A stretch of 64,000 nucleotides of DNA, from the NCBI GenBank assembly GCA_033439265.1, contig JAVTVX010000024.1:20568501-20632500 (forward strand), read 5' to 3'. Under the pieces are notes generated by a model, which did not search any database, was not told the DNA's origin, and saw only the letters and a list, made by a program, of their open reading frames with translations. Both the position numbers and the translations under genes were made by a program. Each line of letters opens with the position of its first letter. The stretch's first letter is position 1. Below are positions 34,626 through 46,239 of this stretch, piece by piece. This DNA is from Dillenia suffruticosa (Eukaryota; Streptophyta; Magnoliopsida; Dilleniales; Dilleniaceae).

Positions 34626-34700
34626 ATTAATTTTGGGATGGATAAAGGAGGAAGCGAGAGAAAAACCCTGCTACCTGTGCTATTTTACCAGTAACCCTTT
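34447..34700 (-). other. Probable GDI 5' UTR with an intron whose donor abuts a CT repeat
   Basis: On the minus strand, attaatcag followed by gtctctctct (boundary 34623/34622) is a good GT donor. A TTTTTAG acceptor followed by atttctcag lies near 34495. Plant GDI genes are often seen with a 5' UTR intron, but here it is inferred from sequence only. The intron would be about 130 bp and would open with the 34-base CT tract at 34588-34621. Confidence 0.4.
34588..34621. repeat. (AG)n microsatellite, about 17 units
   Basis: This is an uninterrupted AG tract on the plus strand (CT on the GDI sense strand), within the GDI 5' UTR or its intron. CT-rich tracts near plant transcription starts are common regulatory elements. 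Here it also adjoins a probable splice donor. Confidence 0.9.
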
Positions 34701-35750
34701 GCTTCTTAACCCCTCAAGGAAAAGTTCATCTTATAAGTATTTTAATTTGTGAAAGGAAGCGGAAGAGAGAGAAGAAAGAGACGCAAAGGCAAAGATTCCA
34801 AAGAAGGGTTTGTTAATATTTTTCCTTTTATGAATTATTGTTTCTACAAGCGGAAAAAAAAAAAAGTTATTAATATATAATAATTATATAATTTTTTGTT
34901 GCGAAATTCTAATAATTTCTACCGAATTTTTTATTTTAATTAAAAATATTATAAATAGAATAGGAAAGAATAAAAATAAGTTTTAAGTAATTGAGAGAGG
35001 AAAATGTAAGTCACTCACACCACATAAAAATATGCAGAAGAGCTAAATGTAAAATATCTTATGTGGAATTTTTTTGTAGAGATTCTCTTCTGTTTGTCTT
35101 TTATTTTGACTGTATAACCGAGTTTTTATATTAATCAATTTACGTTTAACTGTATTTTGATGATTGATTTAAGTTTCAAAAAAAGTTGGAGAATTGAGAA
35201 AAAATTCAAAGAATTCATTAGTTAGGTGCTTAATTGAAAAAAAAAAAAAAAAAAAAAAAAGAAACAATAGATAGTCTTTTTATTAATTGGGTCACAAAAA
35301 ACATAAATATGCACAAATTAAAAAAAAAATTAAATACAAAATTTAGATATCAGAGAATATATTTGAGCAAAACTTCTTTACCACCTGGGATTTCCCACGA
35401 CGACTAATGGAAGATAGTCTAATGGTACTGTGTGCGCGCATGTAACAATGCAAGGACTAGAGAAATGCAAAGTAATAGAGAGAGGGCAATTTGTGAAAGG
35501 AGTTAGTCATGGGGAGTTCTTATAAATTTTGAGAGCTTGGAGATCAATTGCCAAATGGACAAATCAAAAAATTGTTTGAGAAAAATTTATACCACTAAAT
35601 TGTAGGAGGGAGTAAGAAATAAGTCATAAGTAAGGGGTGGCAATTGAGCTTTTCTGAGCCCCGTTTTGCCAGCCCAATTAAATTTTTATTGGCCCAAGTT
35701 CGAGTTCGATTCAAAAAATTAAAAGGGTTTAGGCCCGAGCTCGAATTAAA
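34701..35750. other. GDI upstream region and intergenic sequence
   Basis: A TATA-like ttataag (plus strand 34731-34738, near-palindromic) lies about 110 bp from the proposed first donor and could serve GDI. Further right the sequence is AT-rich, with an A24 tract at 35239-35262 and no gene. The TATA assignment is weak. Confidence 0.3.
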
Positions 35751-35754
35751 AGAA

Positions 35755-36013
35755 AAAAAAGGGGTGAATCAGAGGGGGAAGAGAGAGTGGCGAAGAGGCG
35801 AACAGCACTTTTCGGCTCGAGCAATACCGGGGAAGGTCGTACAGAGAGACGCCGATGCTTGATCCGGTATCCGATCTCTTCATTTACTCCTCTCGGTGTT
35901 CATTTTCTTCCCTGTCATTCCATCAATTTTGGCCGCCGATGAATGTCGACGACGACGATGGCTGCTGTAATCGACTAAAAAAAAAAACCAAAGAGGGGTG
36001 GATCAGAGGGGGG

Positions 36014-36051
<38 letters not shown>

Positions 36052-36225
36052 CAAACAGCACTTTCTGACTCGAGCAATGCTAAGGAAGGTCGAATAGGGG
36101 GCGCCGGTGCTGGATCCAAGTTTGATCTCTTCATTTACTCTCAGCGTTTAATTTCATCCCCGTCGTTCCGTTACTTTTGGCTACTGATAAATGTTGACGG
36201 CGATGATGACTGCTGCAATCAATAT
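35755..36225. repeat. Diverged ~234-bp tandem duplication
   Basis: Two direct copies (about 35758-35978 and 35994-36222) share ggggtg-atcagaggggg, gcaaacagcacttt-like, ctcgagcaat, gatctcttcatttactc and a gacgatg-gctgctg motif in the same order. They have many substitutions. The second copy contains a long GA tract (36012-36049). The open frames across them are short and unrelated to known proteins. Confidence 0.75.
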
Positions 36226-36603
36226 TGATGGCACTATGACCGTTCGACATGTTAACTTCACTGGTATTTCACAGCCGCAATTCCCTTCTACGTACTTGAG
36301 TCGGTGATGGAGATAGAGGTCATTGTCTGTCCTCAATCAAGCAGCAACAACGTCAGCCGATCAGGATACTTGATATGGCTATGAAATCAATGTAGCAACG
36401 ATTTGACGAACTTGAAATTCCGCTCCCGATGGTCGATGCCGACAACAGGCCGAGATGATGCCACAACTCCAATCACAATTCAATCTGCTTTCTTTAATCC
36501 TGGCTTGAGCAAGCCGCGGGCGGGGGGGGTGACCTTATTTCTGCAGAGATCAGCACTTTGTACAGGGTTAGTGACCTAATCTTGGCTAATCAAATTGCAT
36601 TTC

Positions 36604-36646
<43 letters not shown>

Positions 36647-37219
36647 CAATTCTATACGGGTAGAGTTGACTGGCAATTATAGGAGTCCAACCCCTTCATT
36701 TTCTATCAGGTTTTTTTTTTTTTTGATTTAATTAAATTTCTTAAGTAGAAAAAATAGAGAAGGAATTACACACGAACTCTTTGGGATTCAAAAGATTAAG
36801 CATACTAGAAAAGAATAAGAACATATGGTGTAAAAGGAGTTTAAAAGTTACCCGAGTAGCCTTCTACCTCTTATCTTATATTTAGTATGCAAAATTAAAT
36901 TGAGATAATGTTATAGAAAGTTAAAATAAAAGCATTACTAAATCAGGGGTAGAATTAAACTCTCATTTTGAAATGGGTTGAAATATTATACCCATACAAA
37001 GTAAAATAATAAATTCAAAAATAAATTAATATTTTTAGTAAGAGAAAAATAAAAATTCATGCATTTAGAAAGGAAAAATATGAATTAAAAGAAAAAAAAT
37101 TAAACCAATTATATTTAGAGAGACGAGAATAAAAAACATAAATTTTACTATTTGCAGTGCAATTCACAAGCCATGCAAATAACAAGAGAATAAGAAATTG
37201 AAATGCGGAGGAGAAGAAG
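36226..37219. other. Intergenic sequence with homopolymer runs
   Basis: It contains a G run (36521-36530), an A run of about 35 (36608-36642) and a T run (36710-36724). No gene or bounded element is visible. Confidence 0.4.
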
Positions 37220-37233
37220 AGCATAAGAGTGTT

Positions 37234-37318
37234 CTCAAGGGGATAGTGTAATGGTATAAATCTTTTTCTTCTGATCTGATAATTTCAAGTTCAAATTCTT
37301 ATACACTAAAATAAGAAA
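37234..37318 (+). mobile_element. Very short tRNA-derived SINE, plus strand copy
   Basis: About 85 bp with an A-box-like tagtgtaatggt (37244-37255) and a B-box-like agttcaaattc (37288-37298), ending in an A-rich tail. It is flanked by 14-bp target duplications agcataagagtgtt (37220-37233) and agcataaaagtgtt (37319-37332), which differ at one base. It resembles the minus-strand copy at 53093-53179 over nearly its whole length. The body is barely longer than a tRNA, shorter than the plant SINEs I know of. Confidence 0.75.
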
Positions 37319-37782
37319 AGCATAAAAGTGTTTAAAAAAGGATAGATTTTTCTTTGATTTATGGTTGAGAGAGGGAAGCTCTGGTCTCGTCCCTTAAGTT
37401 AGGGGTAGGTTTAGAAAGAAAGGAGTTCGAAAAAATTGAGAAAGCCAACAAAAACCTGTCTAAAGGAGTGAACAGAACCATGACAAATGAGCTGGCAAAC
37501 CAATCTAAAAGAAAAAAAGACTGCTTTGAAACTGTGAAATGAGATGGCATATGGTTATTGGTAGGGTGGAACCAAGGCGGCTCGGCCCGCAGCTAAAGTA
37601 TGACAGGCGACGATGAAAATCGAAACTCACAATTAACTGCAATCTAGTCCCAAAATCATCCTGTTTCCATATTTTGGATCAGAAACAAACTGAAATTGTG
37701 AAAAAACAATTAAAAATTGAAACTACAAATGAATCACTAATAAACTAAGAATTGAACACTAATTAAACCATAAAAATACTAT

Positions 37783-38476
37783 TGATGTTATATGGTCCAC
37801 GAGTCCTTTAACTCACGACATTGGCCCGAAGTCCAATAGATAAAATACGCTAAAATCTATTACACCGCATCGCTTACACAGGATGCGTCCAATCCTCTCG
37901 ACGCATGACGACTAGTTCTTATTTGATAGTTGCCTGATTGGCTCTCAAACCTTCTCAATATCCTATACTTAGTCAACTTTGAGTAATATTTATCCCTCCA
38001 TGAAAGATGGGAATGACATTTCATAACAAGTAAGGAAATCTTTGAATACTTATCGATAAGGAAAGTAGTTCCCTTACCAATTGAAATTTCCTTTAACCGG
38101 CAAGATTATGAATCTATTAAGATTTCGTTGGTTACCCGCGAATCTTATCGTTTGCTACTCGTGAATCTTAGGACACTTTTAGAACAAAACTAGGGTTTTT
38201 AATGCCTTGAATGCATATGGAACTCACCTCCGAAACTATTTATGTATCATTCTCATGCTCTCTAAATTTACACATAGTATACAAGACATAACAGAACTTT
38301 TTTTCAATTATTCTCTCTTTTTGAAAATCACTCTCTAACTTGAGCGTCGGAGTTTTGCTGTCAAAATACCCTCCGATGGTTTTTTACAAGTCCCATTGAT
38401 GAAGACCGACAAATAATCAGTCCTCTTGTTCGAGTCAACAGGGCCATTATCTATGGAGGCAAACCTATCTCCAACA
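37783..38476 (+). repeat. 5' LTR of the first Tat-like element
   Basis: It begins TGATGTTATATGGTCC and ends CTCCAACA, followed by aattggtgtcgtctatgg, a PBS-like sequence. The partner is at 43346-44037. Confidence 0.85.
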
Positions 38477-38528
38477 AATTGGTGTCGTCTATGGAAAATA
38501 TACTAATTTTCCAAGTTCTTACCACTAT

Positions 38529-41500
38529 CTCCTTCTTCCAAAAACCATCGCATCAACCAAGAGAAAGAGGTCGATCATCAGTTTCAACGACGATGATTTA
38601 ATAGGAGTCGACACAAACCGAAACGATCCGTTGATCATTATCATAGGAATATGGTCCTCCTCGTTAAAAGGACCTTCGTCGATCAAGAAGCAGAACAAAA
38701 TCTCCTCTTTTGGGATGCCTTCTAGTAGATGAGTTTCAACCTATCTCATCTTCAACCCTCTGACAAACATATAAAAGAGTTTGCTGACGAATATATATAT
38801 ATATATAGAGGGTACCATCTCACTTATGGTGATCTTAGGAGTGCCTCCTCACCATGCTACTGTGAATACCACTTTTCATGTGGTGAATCTCTCGTCCCCC
38901 TACAGTGCCATCCTCAGCATCAATCTAAATCTCAGCCCAGAGAGAAAGTAATTGTAATTCCCATTACAAATGTATTAGGTCAGATGGTACAATTTAGCGC
39001 TTGCCTACCAACACCCCTTTGGAATGCAATCGTAGATTGTCTTCAATGATATTCTAAAGTTTTTGCATGACCCCCAGAATACATGTCCAGTATCCACCCC
39101 TCTGTCTAGCGAGCAATATAAAAGGATGTCCAGAAACTCCTAACAGTAGGATTCATTCATGAGGTATACTATCTAGAGTGATTGGTCAACATGGCCATGG
39201 TAAGAAATGCAAATAGTAAGTGAATGAGGTGTGTAGACTTCACCAACCTCAAAAAGTTATGTTCAATGGATAGTTATCTGCTCTCCAATATCGACAAGTT
39301 GGTAAATAATTCATCAGGTCACTACTTCTTAAGTTTCATGGATACATACTTCGGCTACAATCAGATACGCATGGCTCCTGAAGACAAAGAAAAAACAAGT
39401 TTCATCATAGAGTTTGGCACTTATTGCTACAAGGTGATGCCATTCGGTCTAAAACATATTGGTGCTACCTTTCAACATATGGTCAACAAGGTTTTCAACA
39501 AACAACTTGGTAGATATGTGGAGACCTACATCGACAATATGCTCGTCAAAAGAACTGAGGTCAAAGTCATATTGCACATCTGGAAGAGACATTCTAGACA
39601 TTAGAATATCATAACATGAGACTAAAACTAGCGAAGTGCATCTTTGAGATCACTTTAGGGAAATTTCTAGGCTTCCTAATTATCAACCGAGGGATCAAAG
39701 TGAATCCGGAGATGATACAAGCCATTTTGAACATAAGATCACTGAGGATAGTAAAGGAGATGTAACACCCCATAGGAAGGATCATAGCTCTTAACAGGTT
39801 CATGTCAAAGGTCGGGAAGAAATATAAGCCCTTCTATGATGCTATAGAGAAGTCCCATAAATTTTCCTGGACTTCGGAATACCAAGCAACATTTGAACGG
39901 CTCAAAGAGTACTTCATGTTGCCTCCGCTCCTCTCTCAACTAGTTCTTGGTAAGAAAGTGAGAAATTCTATCTCTATCTCTCAATCTCTGATCAAGCACT
40001 CTATTCTATTCTTGTGAGATAGGAATCTACTGCACAAAAATCAGTGTATTACATCAACCACATACTTCAGGAGGTAGAGGCCAATTATCAACCTATCGAG
40101 AAGGTGGCCCTCACCCTAGTCGTAACCGCTAGATGTCTCCAGGCTTATTTCTAAGCCCATACCATTGTAATGCTGACTAACCAGCCTCTAAAGCAGATCT
40201 TACAAAAGAGGGGCACCTCGAGTCGACTTGTTAAATGGAGTATCAAGTTAGGTGAATTTGACATTGAGTGCCGATCGAGGCCAGCAATAAAAAGTCAAGC
40301 TCTCGCCAACTTCATTCTCGAAGGTACCCTCCAACCTCTTATCCAACAACCCCTCACCAATGACCGAGAAGAATATTCATTGCTCGAATGGACCTTTCAT
40401 GTAGATGGGGTCATCAAACTCATTAAGAAGTAGAGCTGGACTCATTCTCGTGGGGCTAGACGATTTCAAAGTTGAATACGTTCTTCGTTTTGACTTTTGA
40501 GCAACAAATAATCAGACCAAGTATGAAATATTTCTAACCGTGTTGTGGATAGTAGCATCACTGGGAGTTCAAAACATACGGGTCTTCACTAATAGTCAGT
40601 TAGTCATCAAGTAGATTAAGGGAGTCTACAAGACTAAGGATCTGACAATGGCAAAATATCTAATTAAGCTATGAGAGGCGGTGCACAAATTCAACAAGGT
40701 GGATAAACAGCTGATCCTTTGCTCAAAAAACACGCGAGCTAACACCCTCTTAAGGGTAGCTAACTCTGACTCGGTAGCAACCAGCCAAATGGTATATAAA
40801 GAGAGTCTACTATATCCGAGCATCGATAAGCCTGAATAAATCTTGTCGGCATATAATTTGCCAAGTTAGAAAGATTCCATAGAGGTCTACGTGAAACATG
40901 AACAACTCTCAAGCTCGATTATCGAAGTCATTAAGTTAAAGTGTATGGCCGCCCACTATGCCATTATCAATGGGGTTCTCTACAAGAAATCATTTACCCA
41001 TCTGTATTTAAAATGCCTAATACCAAAGAAAGGAAACTATGTGCTTAGAAAAATTGATGAAGGAATATGTGACAGTCATTTAGGCATACGAAACTTGGCA
41101 AACAAAGCTTTTCTATAAGGATATTATTAGTCTATCTTGAATATCAATGTGGATAGCTATATCAGAAGATGTGACAAATGTCAGCACTTGTCATCGGTAC
41201 CTCACCAACCCTCAACCGAGCTTAATTCGATAGCCAGCCCATGGCCGTTCGCACAATGGGGAATGGACATACTTGGGTCATTCTCACCAGCTACCAAATG
41301 GTGAAAGTTCCTAGTCGTGACCTTTGACTACACCAAGTAGGTAGAAGCCAAGCCATTAAAATAGATCACTACTGACAAGATGCAAGATTTCGTATGGACA
41401 CCAAATGGTGAAAGTTCCTAGTCGTGACCTTTGACTACACCAAGTAGGTAGAAGCCAAGCCATTAAAATAGATCACTACTGACAAGATGCAAGATTTCGT

Positions 41501-42200
41501 ATGGACATCCATTGTTACGAGATTTAGTGTTCCTCACGTCCTTATTATTGACAATGGCAAATAGTTCAATGACAAAAGTTCTTAATGCTTCTTTGACAAG
41601 TTGGAAATTCAGCAGTGTTTCACATCCGTCGCATACCCTCATGCTAACGGTCTTGCCGAGATAACGAATCAAATGATTCTGCAAGAAGTGAAGGCTACAC
41701 TAGATGTAGTTAAGGGTCATTAGGTAGACGAACTTTTTAAACTTACTGAACAACTCCCCGAAGGGCAATAGGAGAAACCCTATTTAGTTTGACTTCTAAC
41801 TATGAAGCAGTGATACCGATGGAGATCGGTATCCATTCACTCCGAGTAGATCAATATGAACAACTGTAGAATGAACTCATGCTACATGAATAACTGGATT
41901 TGCTTCCTAAACTATGAGAAACTACATCTATTCGAATGACGGCTTACCAACAATAGATGACACGATACTACAATAGGTGGTCAAGACTAGAATGTTTAAG
42001 CTTGATGATTTGGTATTAAGGAAAGTAGAGGCCACCTATCAGCCTCAACCAAGAGAGAAACTAGCACCCAATTGGAAAGGGGTTTATCAAGTACACTCAG
42101 AAGTTTGACCAGGGATATATCGTATCAACTATCTAGATGGCTCAACCGTGCCTAGGACATGGAACTCTGAGAACTTACACATCTACTATCAATTTGAACA
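38529..42200 (+). pseudogene. Protease-pol remnants of the first Tat-like element
   Basis: Protease-like sequence lies close to the PBS (about 38570-38740). Reverse transcriptase is clearest at 39224-39604 (YKVMPFGLKHIGATFQHMV). RNase H fragments lie near 40170-40430 (LVKWSIKLGEFDIEC) and integrase near 41150-41400 (CDKCQHLSS; SPWPFAQWGMD). The usual C-terminal wording (PRTWNSENLHIYY) ends at about 42195. The region is heavily decayed. Confidence 0.8.
41293..41506. repeat. Perfect 107-bp tandem duplication inside the old pol remnant
   Basis: Sequence 41293-41399, starting accaaatggtga, is repeated without a mismatch at 41400-41506. The surrounding element is strongly decayed, so this duplication is much younger than the insertion. 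Confidence 0.93.
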
Positions 42201-43345
42201 TCCTATTGAATGTGGCATATCATCAACAAGGGATGTAACTCCCAGATGGGTAGACACGGTCCATCCACTCGTTCGAGCTTTCTCTCGATTGAATATCTTA
42301 CCGAACATAATGTATCATCAATAAAGAATGTAGTCCCCCGACATACAAGCACGACCTATGCTTTTGATCGAAATTTTATAACAAGTTAGTAAACATTAGA
42401 GACACAAACAAGGGGGCTGGTTGAACAATTCAATATATGCCGAGAAGTATTATTATTTTTCACACTATAGATACAAGACAAATATGTAGTGCAATTTTTA
42501 AAAAGGAAGGAAATTCATTTGTCGATATTATTACAAGACAAATTAGATACAAACGATATGAGAAGTATAAAACTCCGTACAATGTAAAATAGACATCATA
42601 CAATTAGAAGCAAAACTACAAAGATTTTACAAAGGAAGCTGGGAAGGACTTCGTAGAAGGTATGAATTGACCAAAAAAAGATAGAAAAGATGTACTAACC
42701 AATCTCCCAACTCCTCCATCGCTTGACTTGAAAAGGCTGAAGAAGAACCCTCAGCCACCTGTTACACCAAGGGATCAAACGATGATTCTGCTTAGAGAAG
42801 AGAGTTTCTACTATGAACACAAATCTCTCCCGTCTGAGGTAAGATCTCTACCCAAATCTATCATCCTCCAAGAACCACAATAGATTCTACTATAATGCCG
42901 GGATCGAAAGCATCATGATGGCACCTTATATTGGTAGGTCCCATTTTTAATGGAACCTTATATCGGTAGAGCCTCATAAACCACCGGTTTTTGTGGTTCA
43001 GAACCCACATTCGAACTGTCCCTCAGAAGCATGGGCTCTTAACAAAAGAATCTCATAAAATCGATTTTGAATCGCTCAAGGTTACTTAACGCCAATACTA
43101 AACCCCCTCTCCTATTTATAATCATGAAAATGTGACCTTTATGACTGTTGGCAACTAAAACGCTCCAATGAAAGACATGCACAATGAATGAGGAATTTAA
43201 GCTTCCCAACTTCTCATGAATCATTTATTCTAGAATTATTTATTTAGTGGATCTCTATTAACACTCCCGTGACCTTTTAGGTAATAATTCTTAGACTTAC
43301 TCCCCATGCCATTTTTTTTTAAATGACATAAGAAATAGGGGCAAA

Positions 43346-44037
43346 TGATATTATATGGTCCAAGAGCCTATCAACTAACAACAAGGGCCCGAAGCCCAAC
43401 GGATAAAATACCCTAAAATCTACCAAACCGCATTGCTCATACAGGACATGCCCAACTTAGCTCATGATGACCAAATCCTACTTAGTAGTTGCATAGTCGG
43501 CTCTCAAATCTCCTCGATATCCAATACTCGGTCAACTTGGAGCAATATTCATCTTTTTGTAAAATACAAAAATAATATCTCATAACAAGGAAAGAAATCT
43601 TTAAATACTCATCGATAAGGAAAGTAATTCCCTTATCAACTAAAAGTTCCTTCAACTGGCAAGACTTCGAATATCTTAAGATTTCATTTATTACTCACGA
43701 ATCTCAGGACACTTCCACAAGAAAACTAATGTTTTAACGCATTGAATACATACGTAACTCACCTCCAAATACTATATATGCGTCATTAAGATGACCGACC
43801 AGGTAAGTTCTCATGCTCTTTGAACTTATACATAACACACAAGGCATAATAAAATTCTCTTTTAGTCTATTTCTTTCTTTTCAAAAACCGCTCTCTAATT
43901 TGAATATCGAAATCTCCTTCGTCAGAACACCCTTCGATAGTTTTTTGCATGTCCCATCGACAAAGACTGACAGATGGCCAATTCTCCTATTCGAGTCACC
44001 AGGGCCATTATTTGTGGAGTCAAACCCACCTCCAACA
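43346..44037 (+). repeat. 3' LTR of the first Tat-like element
   Basis: It begins TGATATTATATGGTCC after a short purine-rich stretch (agaaataggggcaaa) and ends CTCCAACA. It aligns along its length with 37783-38476. Confidence 0.85.
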
Positions 44038-45528
44038 ACTTGAATCAAGGGTGTGCCCATGCCTCTCATCCTCTCTCTCTTTCTCTCTCTCTCTCAACCA
44101 AAGATAAAATATGTCACTAAAATATTCATCTTTCTCCCCATTTACTCATCTCCCCAAATTTTTCTTACCCTTCTTATCAACTTCGATTTACCTCCAAAAA
44201 AAATATCTCTCCACAAAAAAAATGCCGTAAATTTTTCTACTTATGCTCTGTTAAGAAAATAAGAAGTTCAAAAAAGTTATGTGTTATTCAATGTATAATA
44301 GATAGTACAATGAGTTATTTATATAGACTTTAATCCCTAACCCTAATAGTACTAAACATGCTCTCAATATATGGCAAGTATTATGTTACCGAAATAATTA
44401 GTATTGTGAGACTATTATGTTTAATGTAGACAGCAAATAAGAGTCACATAATAGACGCCACACATAGGTAGATAGCATATGAGAGCAAAAATTAAATTGA
44501 TCGGTGAGATTTGTAGAAAATAAAGACCATAATAAGAAAGTAGGGAACAAAGGTAGTTAGAAGCAACTGGTATAATGAAAAGTAGTAAACTCGACAAAAA
44601 ACCAAATAGTTTAGTGTGGTTCAAGCAGTTGAAGCAAGTAGAGAAAGTGATAATTGCATAAAATAGAGGCTAAAATTAGAAAATTGAGAATTTGGCCCAA
44701 AATCTGTAAGGTATTGGAATCCAAAAACCAGTGAATCGGTTGGGAGAATAGTGAACCGGGTAGGGGAAAAACAAGATGGTTTAGGTAGTTGAATCGAGTC
44801 AAGATCAGTCAGAACCAGGTGAATCAACACGGGCAACTCAAGGCTGGTGAGTCAGGGCGTGGCACAATCTGGGTAGAATTTGGGTAAAAAAAGGTAAAGA
44901 GATAGAAATCGAGCCAAACTAACAACAAATCAAAATATGATGACAAGGAGAACCAGTTGACTTGAGAGTAGAAGTGAGGAATTCGATGAAGAAATAGAGG
45001 GTTATTTCCCAAAATATTGGGAAAATGGCACAAAATCCCAGCAATGGGGTTTTTTTTCTTCTTGAACTAATAAAGTCAATTTGATATCAATTTCAAACTG
45101 ACCGGATCAGACTGCCTATTCACCAAAAAAAAAAGTCAATTTCCTAGAAATCAATTTCAAAGTCAACCAGTAAGAAATCAATTTTGAAGTCCATCAATTT
45201 TAGAAGAAAAATATTTGTAAAAGCAAAAGAAAAAAAATTAAAAAGAAATACATATTTAGAAAAATAAAATTATTAAAATAAATTTTTTACTTTATAAAAA
45301 GCAAAGAAAAAAAAAAGGAAATCAATTCCATTTTCTTGAAACAAAATAGACCAAATATATAAGAAGCAAACACAAATATTAGATGGTTTTTCTAAAACAA
45401 GGGTTTCCTCCCGACTTAAAGTAATAAGCATGAAAGAATGTCATTCCCATGCAAGCCAAAATAATAGTCCATTTCTTATCTCTCTTTCTCTCCCCCCCTC
45501 TCCCCCTCTCTAGCTATATACGTTACCA
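44038..45528. other. Intergenic sequence, nothing recognised
   Basis: A CT-rich tract (44078-44096) and a CT/C-rich tract (45476-45511) are present. No gene and no bounded repeat were seen. Confidence 0.4.
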
Positions 45529-45536
45529 CGGCACAC
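45529..45536. repeat. hAT target-site duplication, left copy
   Basis: CGGCACAC here is repeated exactly at 49196-49203, the 8-bp length that defines hAT insertion. Confidence 0.9.
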
Positions 45537-46239
45537 TAGGGGTGACCACGGTTCTAGAACTACTGGATCCGGTTCATCATCCATTAAAACCAGAACCAAA
45601 ATCAGAACCGAGCCTTTACCGATGGTTCCGGTTTTGGTTCCTCATGGTTTGGTTCCGGTTCTGAAACCAGCAGTTCCGATACATCATCTATTAAAACCGG
45701 AACCAAACCGCTTATTGTGATTCCAGTTCGAACCGTGTGGAACTGAAATTTAAATTTTTTAATTTCAATTCTCTCATCCTTTAATAGGTCGACTTGACTA
45801 TTTTGTTCTTCAATTTATTAACCCGATCGACTTGTGTTTATTTAAGTTGTCTTATGTTTAAACTTAAGTTTTGTGTGTGGACTTTTGGTTTAGGTCTAAC
45901 TCTTTAAATCAAACATTCATTATAAAAACATTCTCATCGAAATATATTTGATTAACAAATTTACATCACCAAACAAAAAAATATATATTATCATTTTTAT
46001 AATTACAATATGTCACATATTTAATTATTTGTTTTTACAATTAAAAAAAAATAAAAAATAAAGAAAATGGCTTGAACTTAATTTGCATAAATTAAGTTGT
46101 CTACTTATCCTTTTGGGGTTTAAAGAAATCAAAGTCCTCGTAGTTCATTTACAATTTGAATTTTTGACTTTTTTATCTTAATTTAATCTGAAATGTTATC
46201 AAAAGTAGCCATTGATGTGCCTTCGGTTGTAATACCGTA

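Larger units (their letters stand above)
37783..44037 (+). mobile_element. Old, broken Tat-like Ty3/gypsy retrotransposon
   Basis: LTRs of about 694 bp (37783-38476) and 692 bp (43346-44037), TG...CA, bound pol remnants in the order reverse transcriptase, RNase H, integrase. A PBS of the tggcgccgtctgtggg type (here decayed) follows the 5' LTR. Flanking 5-mers actat and acttg match at three of five positions, a worn target duplication. The LTRs differ at roughly one site in five, pointing to an insertion many million years old. Most of gag is missing and the coding part is interrupted at more than ten places. It is related to the element at 54484-61269. Confidence 0.85.

Noticed and set aside
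37234-37318. Possible functional tRNA gene
   Set aside because: The A and B boxes are only approximate, no cloverleaf arms pair well, and target duplications with an A-rich tail mark it as a retroposed SINE.
44053-45033. Several frames of 60-76 codons on both strands
   Set aside because: Base composition is low-complexity, frames overlap each other and no family was recognised.
45449-45664. 71-codon frame with proline and tryptophan repeats
   Set aside because: It crosses the hAT left end and is made of the ggttccggtt subterminal repeats.
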